Source: Rostratula benghalensis (Eukaryota; Chordata; Aves; Charadriiformes; Rostratulidae). From it: 64,000 nt of DNA. Positions 27,211 through 38,863 of this stretch are shown in pieces. Each line of letters opens with the position of its first letter. Within the stretch, counting starts at the first letter, position 1. The notes beneath the pieces are model-generated. The model searched no databases. It was not told where the DNA came from and was given only the letters and a program-made list of their open reading frames with translations. Where the stretch lies: contig VXAI01000049.1 of the NCBI GenBank assembly GCA_013399305.1, positions 1,661,472-1,725,471 on the forward strand. Reading direction: 5' to 3'. Both the position numbers and the translations under genes were made by a program.

Positions 27211-28182
27211 CCCTTGAATTTGTTCTTTTGCTTGCCTTCCTGTAGCAACCTTTTCTGAAATAGTGGATTGGCAATTAAGAGTCTGATGCTTTTAGTAACG
27301 ATAGAAATAGCTCTGTTTCATTTACGTTCTGCAGTTGTTTCTGCAGGGTTAGAGTTCTGACTAAGCTATGAAAGCCACAGATCTTACTGTCACGAGAGAA
27401 AGTTCCTGAGTCTGTTTACCATCGTGGACAGGTACTCTGTATGCTTCTGCATGCAATATCACTATGGGATCAGAGTTGGTGACACATAATACTTTTCATT
27501 TGAGATGTTCTTAAGAATCGGTATAGGGTAGAGCAGGAAGGTTGTGAGAACGGATTTTGAAGGAGGTCATGATGAATTATATCTCCCTCTCTTCCATTTT
27601 CTTGGCTGATTGTTGTTTGTGCTGCATAGAACAAATGGCATGGCAAGAATGAATTCAGACACATCAGAATGATTTTATGTGACTATGTACGCTTTCCATT
27701 CACTAGAACATGGAGTGAAAAGGTGGCAGAGATAAGCTGCAGCAATTTAGCAGATACAATTGCATTTGTTTCTAGTGTCATTCATAGTTTGGTACTTCAG
27801 GTCCGTGTTCATGCTAAAGATGAGGATGCCAGTAGCTCTCATTTGGACAGCTCTCAGAACCAGTGGTTGAATTTATTTTTAAATTTTTAAATTTTCACTC
27901 CAACATACAGCGCCAGTGGAGGTGCACTGCAGCAATTGGTCGTTGCAAGTAGGTCTAGTAAGCCCAAAGCTTTTATAGCCAGTGCTGACTTTGGTTGCCC
28001 AGAAGCACCAGTCCATATTCTCTCCCCTCTCTCCCTGTCTTTCATCACATGTCTATACCAGGTTGTTGCAGACAGTTGTTCTTCAGTACAGAAATGGAAA
28101 GCAATGAAAAATCATTTGTTATATGATGTACCCTAGTTTATACATAAAACCAGATCACAACAGTGTTCCTGTTCTTTCCACA
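27211..28182. other. noncoding stretch, nothing recognised
   Basis: Only short frames are present (at most 73 codons). No repeat family or RNA gene was recognised. Confidence 0.6.
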
Positions 28183-28331
28183 GGAAGATCTATGCATGCT
28201 TTAAAAGGATTGCTTGTACCATTACCATTCTATCCCGATGCAGAACCTTACTCAAGTCCACCCAGCAGACCTGTGGCAGAATCAGAAATACCTGAGTTGT
28301 CATCCTGTGCTCTGTGCATTAGTAGGAAAAC
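28183..28331 (+). other. weak candidate exon
   Basis: A good acceptor (CCTGTTCTTTCCACAG) is followed by a frame that stays open through the segment and on to 28443. The translation is Pro/Ser-rich in the middle (VPLPFYPDAEPYSSPPSRP). The only donor-like end is AAAACT|GTAAGCC, which has T rather than G at the last exon base. No matching partner exon was found within several kilobases. It may be a fortuitous frame. Confidence 0.15.
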
Positions 28332-31300
28332 TGTAAGCCAAAGAGCTCCAGGCTTTCAGAGTTCAAAATCTGAATGCGGATTAAAATTTTACATGTGGTT
28401 CCTTTCCCTTTTTTTAGCGTGGGCTGAGGCGGGCAGATCTTAAAACATCCATCTAGGTCATAAAAAACTCAGCAGAAGGATTTCATTGATTTATTTTCTG
28501 AATAATGTTATCTTCAGAATGGCAAAAAAGGAGTGCCGCTAGAGTAAGCCATTTATTCTTAAAGAGCTGTGGGAATAAGGTATGCTAAAAGGGGAGGAGA
28601 GTAGTAGTACACAGTTATAAATGGCCTCAAAATAATCATGAATATTGCATAAGTGGTATTGGTAACAGCTTACGTATATTTCCATAGGTGTTTCTTTATA
28701 TTTACATATTAATTAGTGGATACCTAAGATACTAAGTTACTAGAATATCTGTTGCGTTCATGTATTATTGACTATTGTATCCAAAAAAAGTTGCCAGATG
28801 TGGAAAATTAATTCGCATGAGATTAGTAGAATGCAGAAATGCTTATTTTGCCAAAAGTTTTCTTCTTCCTAACCCCGCAACTGTTAAGCATGCTGTGCCA
28901 GAGTAACTCTGCAATTGTGTGCAGAAACACTTCTTATTTTCTATCAGTTACGGCCCACCTTGCCCTCTCGCAGAGGAAATTCTGCAATCTCTGTATGCTG
29001 TATAGGCAAGTCCCTTGAAATCTTCTCCTGGGGTACTTGCAGTGTTCAGATCGAGTAGGTGAGCCAGTAACCGAAATGCCAAAGTTTAACATGAGCGAGC
29101 ATTATAGTGTTTCGAGTCTTTTTTTCCATGCCCATCTGTATTGTACACCTTTCCCAAACAGATCATATCCAGCTGCTTCACCATTCTTTTGCTCATAGTT
29201 CTTTTCAGCAAACAACTCTGATTTTCACTGAACTACAAGCACATCTGCATTCTAATGTGCGCCCTCCCTGGGCAAGAGGCTGCTGCCTGAGTTGTATCAA
29301 ACAGAGAGGAGCAAGAGTGGATGTAATCTAATGAATTTTGCTAGTAACAGACCTGAATTCTTGAGATCAGATCCAAATCTTGGGTACAATTCTAGCATAA
29401 AAATCTTTTCATAGTTGTTCAGATGAATATTTTTTTTAATTAGCTTTTCTTCCAATGGATTTATATAAAAATTTGGAACAAGATTTTTGTGTTTAGAAAA
29501 AAACCCTCAAAATGTATTTGTTCTTTGGAATGAAAATGCTGCAAGCCATAAATGATGGAGATACAGATTGGATTTTTCTGAATTTTGAATAAGATTGCTT
29601 ACATCTTCTCTTGCACGTAGCTAGGATTCAAAGGGTTTGGCTAATTACTACGGGCTTGGGCCTGTCAGGAAGTGGTGCTGCTGTATTCATCACATGCAAG
29701 AATTTATTACTGTGACACAAAATATTGGCATAGAGGCTTTGATTTAGTTGCCTAACTGTAGATGTCTGGAGCCCTTGAGAGGTATTATTTTGTCCAAGGA
29801 ATCTATATATGGGCAGGCCATGAGATTACTCTGTTTTGTAGCAGTAACTGGGGAGCTGATGGGATCCCCAAGTGTGTTTCAGATGGCACTAAGTATCAGT
29901 GTTGAGGCACTGTGACAAAGTTCAGTTTGTCTGAAAGTAGACTACAGGTGTAGCCCAAGAAAACCATTTATTAGGACTGTTTGGCAAAATTCAGGGCAAG
30001 CAGTCAGAATTTTTCTCTTAGTGATGCCATTGACTCAATTGCCTTTCTTTCCTTATATGAATATAAATAGTAATTCCTACTATATTTTCGTTTATAATAT
30101 TTGTACAGTGAATTAAAGATATAAAATGCATCATAAACTTTCTGTGCAACACACTAAATTATGGCAGTTGAATAACATAACACTGTGAAATTGTCTGATC
30201 TTCCAAGCAAAGCATGGAATTCACACAGGTAATTCATTGCTGGGGGCTCAGTTATTTCTATTCACCTATTTTCCTGTGGAAGTGTTAATTGTATAGCTGG
30301 TCAAATTAATCAAAAATTATGACGTGATTTAGACATGTTAAAAATAAAATATTATGTTAGGTAATTCCTTCTCTTTCTCCCTTATGTTTCTGTATACTGT
30401 TAAAAATTCCAGTGTTCAGAACTAAAAGGATATTAATTCCAGTAGGTGTATAACAGGTGCATTTATAATCATCTTGGGATATTTTGAAAGGAAGAAGAAA
30501 CCTTTTCAGCATTCAAAGAGTAAACCGTGACTCTCAAGTTTGGTACGTGCTTACCTTTGCATGACAGGGGCAGGACTGGGTTAATTGCTCTGAATGCTCA
30601 GAAGTTGGAGTGCTTTTTGGAAAAATCTTTTTTTAAAAACAAGTAATCTTTCAATTAATCCCCTCTTTGTGTCATGTCCTTATGAGAATCTAAGAAAGAT
30701 CATTTGCATTTTAGTGTCGACTTTTGTGGATTTCCTTCTAACTGCATCTTAGATCATCTTATCCAAAAAATGCATTATGAAGCAGAACTGGCAGAATGAA
30801 ACGTGTAGGAAACTACATCTTAATCCACTGGAGATATTTTGGGGGCAGCTGACAGTAAGTGTATGGAGTGTCCCATTTGGTCACTGAGCTCAGTATTGTT
30901 CAGCACTACAGGCTGTGTAAATATATTTCTCAACAAGCTAATGCAGCCGGCTAGAACTTGGGAAATTATACCCTTGATTGATCCAGCTATTTTCTAATGG
31001 CAAATCCTTACCAAGGATAGCTTAACACAAGTTATGAGCAAGTTTTTCAGTTTTATTCCAATTAATGTTTAGCACTTTTGATCCAATAATTAATTTGTAA
31101 ATATTATCTATAATTTGTGTATATATAATAGTATTATTACAAATAATATATTTGTAAATAAGACAGTTTGCTATTCTTGGTGCATTCACTGTATTTTACT
31201 CTGTTTTATTGTATTTTAATGTGATAAATCAGAAAGGAAATACACTTTACACAGCCCTCATTTCACAGAGGTAAGAAAATTATTTTCTCTGCTTTTTTGT

Positions 31301-33169
31301 TGGTTCTTTTTTTTTCCCTCTCTAGCTACATTAAAGTCATCAGCTACAGGCACATCATGCTCTAGCCCAGAAAACAAAATAATATTTTTCCATTTTCATT
31401 ATAAATTAAACAGTCTGTAAGAATTACATTGGAAGCATATGAATTAAAGCACATAGTTCTCATCATAGATCTTTGGATTACAGAGGTCTGTGGATTTTAT
31501 TAAGGGAAGGTCGGAACAATGACATCTGAATGATATTTAGCTTCAATACTTGTGCTTTTTCTATGACTGACTGTAGCTTTTGTGAGAAAGGACACAGGTT
31601 TTCTGTGGGAGACTTACGGAATAGGTGTTTCCTAGATTATTTTCTCGGCGTCTGTCGCAAATATACATCTAGAGACACAGATGGATCCTGTGGTCCTTTT
31701 TAATGCTGTTTCTGTGTTTCACTGAGATGTTACTTCATGTAAGCACCTGAATCTCGAAATGCAGCTAATGTAATGTTAAGGTTGGAATGGGAATTTTTCT
31801 GAAATACAGCTATACTTTCGAAAAATAGCATCTCATTATAAGAAGTGTTTGCAGGCTTATTGCTTTCATTGAATTCATCTGTTGTTTGTTTAAAAAAAAA
31901 AAAAACAAAAACAGTAGTACACAATTTACCCCAATCTCTGATCTCGGCAAACTTAAAGTCTTCTTCAAATGGGAATTTCTACTGATGATGGGTGACAGCT
32001 TTAACTGTCCACTTCTGTTTTTGAACCTAAAGACATGGAAAGCTCTGATCCTCTAAAATAATTATTTGAAATTTCCTTAGAATCCTGTTCTGTAAAACCA
32101 GAGTTATAGAGAGCTATTTTTATAATCTAATGCAGATGCTTTTTTGAAATATATTCAAATTTTAAACTTTTGATCCCAAATCTCTTCAGAAGGAGATGAG
32201 TTTTTGAAGGAAATGGAGGTAAAACCTGACTGTAAAGTTACAAAAAAACAACCAGCCCCCCAAAAAACAAAGCCTACTTTAAAATAAAAATAATTGTAGG
32301 ATTAAAGTTGTGAATTTTCAGAGATAAATATCTATGCAGATTATGTCCCGTGAGCCAGAAAAATGGAATTGTCTAAATTAGAATCCAGAAATCCTAACCT
32401 AAATTTATTAGGAACTTAAAAAAAAAATTAAATTGCCTCAGCTTTAATTCTTCAATGCAAGGAAGAATGGATTGACAAATGTAATCTACTCAATCCAGTA
32501 CAATACTAAGATGAAAAAAAGTCAAGAAGCTGATCACACATGCACTATTTTGTGTAAAAATCTCATTTTGAAACTGTAGCGAAGTAAAGGAATAAACATA
32601 GAGAGATGGTTGGGTTTGCGGGGCTTTTATTGTTTGTTTGTTCGTATTTGTCTTTATTATCTTTTTAACTGAAACGCGGTGTATTTCCATTGCTTGGTTC
32701 GTAGGATATCTACAAAAATGTCACTTTGAAATCCAGGTTGTCTGCTCTAGACACCTCTGAGAACGAGTGATGGAGCAAACATGGTGGAGTGTGGTCAGCT
32801 TTGGCGACCTTAAGCCATGTAACACAGCTGCATAATGCAAGTGCTCTGGAGGGACAGGGATGGTGGTTTGTTTTACAGTCTTTTAGTTTATTTAGCAAGC
32901 TAAAATAAGAGTTGCTTTGTAGTCAACTTTGCTGGACAGATAAACAATAGTGACAATTTCATATGATGTATATAGACAGAAGAGGTTAGCTGCAACCCCT
33001 GAGTGATGGAGCTTGTCATATTCCCTTCTCCAGTAATGCACAAGGTTAGAAATCAATGTCTTAATCATGGGCAGCTCTGGGCAATTCAGATATATCACAC
33101 ACAAACAGGCTTCTAATTACATTTAAGAAATACATATCATACATATATAAACTGACATAAATATCAGAG
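28332..33169. other. noncoding stretch, nothing recognised
   Basis: AT-rich sequence with short frames only. An AT-dense patch at about 31090-31220 is full of TAATAT/ATTTGTAAATA words. An A-run (31889-31902) and A/C-rich words (about 32240-32275) are low complexity. No gene or repeat family was recognised. Confidence 0.65.
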
Positions 33170-33610
33170 TGGTGTTGCTAGCTGTCAAAATGGATAAGTA
33201 TAATTCCCTCAGTGGCCCTTGACAGGTTCAATACCTGCTACGGAGGTGCTATGAACAGCATTATACGGCTGATTGAGTTATGACAGCTCTAACCCAACAG
33301 GGAAGCGAGGCAGGAAGGAATAGCCTGGGCTGCAGACAAATGATGATAAAGTGATCACTTTAAAGAACAATCTCCATAATATTTCATGCTCGCTGCACGG
33401 TGTAAAGGCAGCCTTGACTGCGGGGCTAACTGCTCTATCAATTGATTTGATTCACTGCTGCAGCTACTCCCAGTCATAATATTTCAAATAAATGGTACCG
33501 TGGATAGAAATAATATCTGCATCAATATTAACCCTGAAAGGACTAATGGACACAAGCTATAATTTCCTGGACACCCTAATAATGCATTTTGACTGGGCTT
33601 GGCATGGGAT
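33170..33610. promoter_or_regulatory. candidate conserved noncoding element
   Basis: About 440 bp of non-repetitive, compositionally balanced sequence between AT-rich flanks. It contains a 16-bp perfect palindrome, TAAAGTGATCACTTTA (33347-33362), a second palindrome ATCAATTGAT (33437-33446) running into TTGATTCACTGC, and CTGCAGCTACTCCCAGTCAT. Several ATTA/TAAT homeodomain-type cores follow (TAATATCTGCATCAATATTA). The texture is that of developmental enhancers, but conservation has not been tested. Confidence 0.35.
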
Positions 33611-33616
33611 GATTTT

Positions 33617-33618
<2 letters not shown>

Positions 33619-33656
<38 letters not shown>
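33619..33656. repeat. poly-T tract, 38 T
   Basis: An uninterrupted run of 38 T is preceded by TTTTTC and followed by ATAAAAACAG. It is the longest mononucleotide run in the window and abuts the candidate element at 33170-33610. Read on the minus strand it is an A38 tail, but no poly(A) signal or retrocopy body was recognised on the correct side. Confidence 0.95.
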
Positions 33657-33660
<4 letters not shown>

Positions 33661-35498
33661 AAACAGTGTGTTGTTTACTTAAACTTTCCTTTTACGGCCA
33701 TTAAGAAATCTCTGCAGCTCAGGCCTCATTCACAGCCTCAAATAGAATTTTAAAGGAAATTCTGCTAAATATTATTTTCAAATGTTTGTTTATACTGAAT
33801 ATCTTGTATTAAAAATTACATAAAATAGCTGAGAGAAAAGGCATGATACGCGGTTTTTGGATGTGTATATCATGTGTGCATGTGTGTACATACAGAAAGG
33901 GGTTTCATCACTCAAATTATATACTAAGATGCATTGAAAACAAACAGAAAGGAGCTTAAATTATAAATGAGAATGGAGTCAACAAAGTATTTTCTGGAAA
34001 CACAAAGAACCAGTAAATTCTAATGACTATACAGGATGTTAGGGTATTTTTTCTTTTAGAAATAATAATAATAATAAGTACTGTATGAGACAGGCTTAAC
34101 ATGTAAGAAGTACAAGTGAATTTATGGGTTCATAATCTTAAATCAAACCTCATTTCTATTTTCCATGCAGTTTTTCACATACTTTGTAACATAATGGATG
34201 TTTATTCTGTTCTTTCATTCATAACACCCTGTTGACATTTAAGTCCCTTTTAAAGATCTGCTGTGCTTATTGTGAATCAAGTTGACGTGTATAAATTGTG
34301 TAATTTTATTATTGTTATTCTTTTTCCACTACTCTATGACTACTTGACTATCTTTGGATTGTGCATTTTTAAGGTCAGTTGAGCATTCAGAAACCATTTA
34401 AAGAAATGTTATTAACACATGTCCACACGAAGTAGTCCAAATGTGTTTAGGGAACTCTTTCTCTGATTATTAGTTTGTATCTGTATAAAGGTTGTCCTTA
34501 TCAGACTCTGTGTTTTTTATTATTTGTCCCTTAAACATTTACTGTAAATCAAACCAGGAGATACTTTGGTTTGAATCACATGAGGCTTGTTTATATTTGA
34601 GCTTAAGTAGAGGTATTTTATGAACAGTCCTTAGTGAATGCTCCAACTGCAACACTTCACCAACCTCTGAAATGGTCTTAAACAGGCTTCAAAGGACTTC
34701 AATTTATAGTTTTCCAGGATATCTGGTGCATATTTGTATTTCTTGGGATGCAGAATAAAACCTGGAGGTTCCAATGGCTTTGGAAGTCTGTCTTGAATGT
34801 AAAATTGATACTGAAAATTGTGGAAGGTTGTCAGTGACCTAACTCTACTATTCCTTCAAGTCTGGTGTACCACAGAAGCACAGTGTTTTCCTTCATCCTA
34901 GACCTGAGTAAAGAAGCCAGTTCTGTCATGTTTGTCACTTTAGCATACTTACTTACAAGTCAGTATCAAATTTTACCAGAAATGAAAGAGCAAGCCATTC
35001 ATAATATATTTTTTGTTCTGAATTTTATTTAGAGCCTGTGCCAACAGAAAAGGTCACCTTTATGTTGATACTACTACCTCACTACTCAAAATCCTTCTGG
35101 AGTTTGTATTTTCCCAAGAAAAATTAAACCCACTTCTTTGCCTTCTCTGCTTGTTTTCTCTCCATTTCCTGAAAAATTTTCTTCCTCTTCTCTCACGGTG
35201 CGTGACAGTTGTTTTGTTTCCCCACTTCAGTCCATTTCCTCTAACTTCATCCCCATCTGGTGAGCCTTCTATACTTGGCATTACTCTGAACATCTTTCTC
35301 GCGTAACTCTATACAGGGTTAACCCTTCATCACAAAGGCAATTTAATTTTATCTAAAATGTGTTCTTGGCCTCTTTTCTGCCACTTTTACTCATTGTTTT
35401 CCTTCTCTGTCTCTGCTCTAAAGTTGTTGAACTACTTTCTGATGATCTCCTCTAAATCAATTTCAGGTTTTGTCATTTGATTCCAGTGAGTTTAATCT
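33657..35498. other. noncoding stretch with a short AAT microsatellite
   Basis: A short (AAT)n repeat lies at 34061-34077. The minus-strand frame at 35060-35293 is rich in Arg/Lys but has no recognisable domain. The pyrimidine-rich segment from about 35090 to 35430 may be a further worn part of the LINE that follows, but this is not secure. Confidence 0.55.
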
Positions 35499-35579
35499 TC
35501 TAGAATCCTAGAGCAGTTTGGGTTGGAAGAGAGCTTTAAAGGTCATCTAGCCCAGCACCCCTGCAATGAGCAGGGAGTT
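35499..35579 (-). mobile_element. short CR1 fragment, minus strand
   Basis: TCTAGAATCCTAGAGCAGTT, then TGGGTTGGAAGAGAGCTT and a diverged CATCTAGCCCAGCACCCCTG, then CAATGAGCAGGGA. These are the 3'-terminal CR1 blocks in reverse. Only about 80 bp survive. It sits at the left edge of the L3-like LINE and may have inserted into it. Confidence 0.8.
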
Positions 35580-36700
35580 TGCACTAGCTCTTCATCTTGT
35601 GTGTATCCTTTGCTCCCACTTTGGTATTCTATCTGTATGTTATGTCTGAGACATAGAGATAACCCACAAATACAAACTCTGCCACTATCCCTAGTCAGAA
35701 ACCTCACAGATTTACTTCTCCCTTTTGGGAAGTGTAATACTGGCCTATCAACATCTAATGTTTCTCCGTGAATGTCCAATGTATCACAGTCAAAGTAGAG
35801 CTTTAAAGTTTTGCTGACAGCTGTTTATAACAACCAGACATCTTTTCAGCTGTTGTTGACTGCAGTGCCAAACATCCTGATCCTGTCACTTACTGTCACC
35901 ATCCCTTAGCCCAACGTTTGATGTCCAAGCCATATCTTGGTCTTGTTGATTATCCTAGAATAATTTCAGACTATTATATTGGAAAGCCATTTCTGAAAGC
36001 CATTCTGTCCTGTCTGCAGCATAAACTCTTTTCCAGATTCTCATCATTGCTTAGTGCATATCAAACTTTGCTTGAAATATAGTATTGCTTCTCTTGCACA
36101 TGATCAGAAACCTTTCACAAAGCCTAGATTATTTCTTTCCCTCCTGCCTTGTTTTTCTTCCATTTGTTCCCTCACACTCATAGTACAATACTTATTTTCA
36201 TGTTCACTCTTTCCTTTCCCATTATCTATCATCCTCCTCTCAATATTATTGAGACGTCAAATGCCTCACCAGTCTTGATGAGTGACCATTCTCCTTCTCC
36301 CACTTGTTTCTTTTTCCTGTGAGCATTTTCCTTGTGTCACTTTTCGTTATGATCACAAGGCACTGGCCACGAACACTAGCAAAGGTAATTCATGATTGTC
36401 TTTCAAAGCCCTACTAAAATTTCTTTTTGGTTATAGTGCCAAATTCACTATCAAGCTAACTTGGAATCTTGCCAAAGTCAAGTGTACTGTTTATGAGAGT
36501 TATATTTCTTGTCTTTCTCTTCAATATTGCTTTTGTTTTTTTCTCTTTTGTACACTCTAATCTATCTGTATCTTTTTTTATACCTGGGTGATAATTTATT
36601 TGTGGTGAAGACTCTTTTTCAGAGTTTGCAGAGTACCAAACACAATGGCACTGTAGCAATACAGGTAATTAAGACAATACTACTACCACTATTAATGGTA
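35580..36700 (+). mobile_element. probable ancient L3-like LINE 3' part
   Basis: The strand is pyrimidine-rich, and its block order matches old amniote L3/CR1-clade LINEs. CTGTCACTTACTGTCACCAT (about 35884) is followed by a GATGTCCAAGCCATATCTTG block, then TTCCAGATTCTCATCATTGC (about 36030), then a CACTCTTTCC/CTCC-rich part. A tail follows with GTTTGCAGAGTACCAAACAC, then AATGGCACTGTAGCAATACA, then an AAT/ACT-rich end. The tail corresponds to the familiar 'gtttgtacagcgcctagcacaatgg ... ctacggtaatacaaataataat' ending. The reverse-transcriptase part carries many stops and is dead. The match was made from memory of the family's wording; boundaries are approximate. Confidence 0.5.
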
Positions 36701-36757
36701 ACTTCTACACCAGAAATAACTAAGAGACAGTCTTGTGTAATATTGCCAAACTGAACT

Positions 36758-36774
36758 GGGGGGGAGGGGGGTGG
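36758..36774 (+). other. G-run with quadruplex potential
   Basis: Seven G, an A, six G, a T and two G in a row. It is just downstream of the LINE tail and upstream of a candidate conserved element. A quadruplex would need two-tetrad or bulged folding. Confidence 0.6.
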
Positions 36775-36779
36775 AGAAA

Positions 36780-37335
36780 GTACTTAATTTCTTTTCAAAT
36801 ATGAATTATTTAGGGCATCTAACTTCCACAGTAGGGCCTGAGACTTAATACCAGTTTCAGATGTGGGCCAGGCCAGCAATGTGCTTTTTAAGACTGATAA
36901 ATTATGGAGTTGCATCAATTTTCCAGCTAATGTAGATGAAGTATAAATACATGATGATAACTGAAATGCATCCTTTTACAGTATTGTAAATGGGGAGGTG
37001 GGAAGACCCTCAATATTTTAAGGGCCAAAGAGAATCACGGGAGCAACTTTAAAGATTAATTCCTTCTGTCTAGTTTAAAACAAGATTAAATTAGCTTGTG
37101 TGAGCTGCTGTTAGCAGATGCACTATTACATTATGCATGATTCTTGACTGCTCGTAGCATGAACAAACTGCACAGTGTTCCATTAGTGATTTTCAATGCT
37201 GTGCTAAGCTTTAAGTCACATAGACAGGCCATTGTATTGGGTTTACTTTGTGGATGTGTTTTCCAGGCAATTTCACAACCTACCTGATCACTGTTATTGA
37301 TTGACCGGGTTTGAAATGGATAAAAGAATTAACCT
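36780..37335. promoter_or_regulatory. candidate conserved noncoding element
   Basis: About 550 bp of unique, motif-dense sequence with no low complexity. It contains ACATTATGCATGATTCTTGA (POU/homeodomain-type ATGCAT), GCTGTTAGCAGATGC, repeated ATTA/TAAT cores (GATTAAATTAGC, CCATTAGTGATTTTC) and TGATTGACCGGG at the right end. Enhancer function is inferred from texture. Confidence 0.3.
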
Positions 37336-38682
37336 GTGTAAGGGTAGCAGAATGGGGTGTATACAGTATCCTATATACTTAGGAAAATCAATAGTACTCT
37401 AATGTAGAAAATGTAACCAGACAAGGCAAAACTATCTTCCCACCTGCATCAATCCTCGTTCTCCCCCCAGTGTAAAATGTTACATTAAGGCTAGATGCAT
37501 ATGCTTATGTGCTTTTAATGTGCTTTCCCCTTTGACACCTCTCTGTACTATTCTCTGTAACCTTGTGCATATACCCATATGCATACTGTAAAACAAACTT
37601 GGGAACTCCTGAATGGCAAAATTTTTCTCCCCTCATGCCCACTGTTGAAGAGAGAAACACAGGCAGCTACACACATCTAGAAACTTATGTTTCATTTTTC
37701 AAGGTGTAAACACATTCCTATTTTCTGTCACTTGCACTCTGCCTGACCCTTTTGCCCCTCGGCTACTTCTGCAGGTTTTTGCTTTTGCATTCATTGTGTC
37801 TTGTCTTGTCCTGCACAGGTAAGGCCTCTGCAATCTCCATCTCCTGCTTAGGACCCTCTTCTACTTTATATGAGGAGCAGAATCATGCACACACATTCTT
37901 GGTGCCTTTATCTCATCACACCTACTTCTTGTGCTCACAGAATTAACTCAAATACAGAAAGTAGTTTATCCTCCCGGGACTGGCTAATGAAATGTTTGTC
38001 ACTAAAAACAAAACCAAGCTTGTAAAACAAATAGTTTTGTGGAAAAAACCTCCAATGTTCTGGCTATTTGAAATCTTTACCAGAAATACTACTGAAGCTG
38101 TCACCAGAGTTGTTGGTTTTCTTTCAAATTCGTATAGCGAGAATTTATATTTTACTTGTGTAATATAACTAATTTCAGGAAATAAGCTTTAGTACAGCTC
38201 CAGTCATATTATTCTTGTTCCTCCAGCACCAAGAGAACATTAAGCATACCGAACCTCTGGCCTTCTTGGACAACTCCTTTTCCTTCTTGGCTAACTTTCC
38301 CTATTCATAACCTTCTCTGAGAGAAAAGCTACCCAGAATGGCATTTCTGCCTCTTCTTTTGAGAATCCCAGGAAACTTCAGGAACTAAAAAATGAGAAGC
38401 AATAGTGCTGCTTAGATTGTGCCTATCCAACAAGATGGGTGAAAAACAAAAAAAAGAAAGGGGTGTGCAATACAGTTTTAGAATGTGCTTCCAATGTACA
38501 ACTTCCAGAAAGAAATTTTAAGAGAACCATAGGAATGAATTTTGTATGAATTTAAAATGCAAGCATGTTGATGTTGTTTTTCTTGTAGAAGTTAGAAATC
38601 TCAAAATGTTGTTCTGTTTTGGAATTAATGTTGCTTTGAATAATTTCCTGGAATAGGCAGAAAATTAATCAGTAAACTCTAC
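37336..38682. other. noncoding stretch, nothing recognised
   Basis: Only short frames are present (at most 64 codons). A/C-rich words occur near 38430-38460. No repeat family or exon was recognised. Confidence 0.6.
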
Positions 38683-38863
38683 TAGTAGACAAGAAAGGTA
38701 GGGGCACTGTTGTTATAGGAGTTGATATAAAAAGGAAATTTTAATGTTTCACAATTTAAGACTTTCCTAAAGTTTTAAAATACATCCTCCCTGACTCCAT
38801 CTGTATTATTGTCAAAAGCATTATGAAGTGTCCCTTTGGAAAAGTAAATCTCATTAATTAGCA
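38683..38863 (+). repeat. left arm of a long inverted repeat
   Basis: This 181-bp segment is present again in reverse complement at 41109-41287. The two agree base for base apart from a 2-nt difference (GACTTTCCTAAAG here, GACTCCTAAAG in the other arm). Such identity in noncoding DNA implies a recent inverted duplication or ongoing gene conversion. No known repeat family was recognised in the arm. Outside the arms the sequences diverge at once, apart from a possible GGCAGAA match a little further out (38656-38662). Confidence 0.97.

Noticed and set aside
33492..33704. 70-codon frame with a poly-Phe run
   Set aside because: It is translation of the T38 tract.
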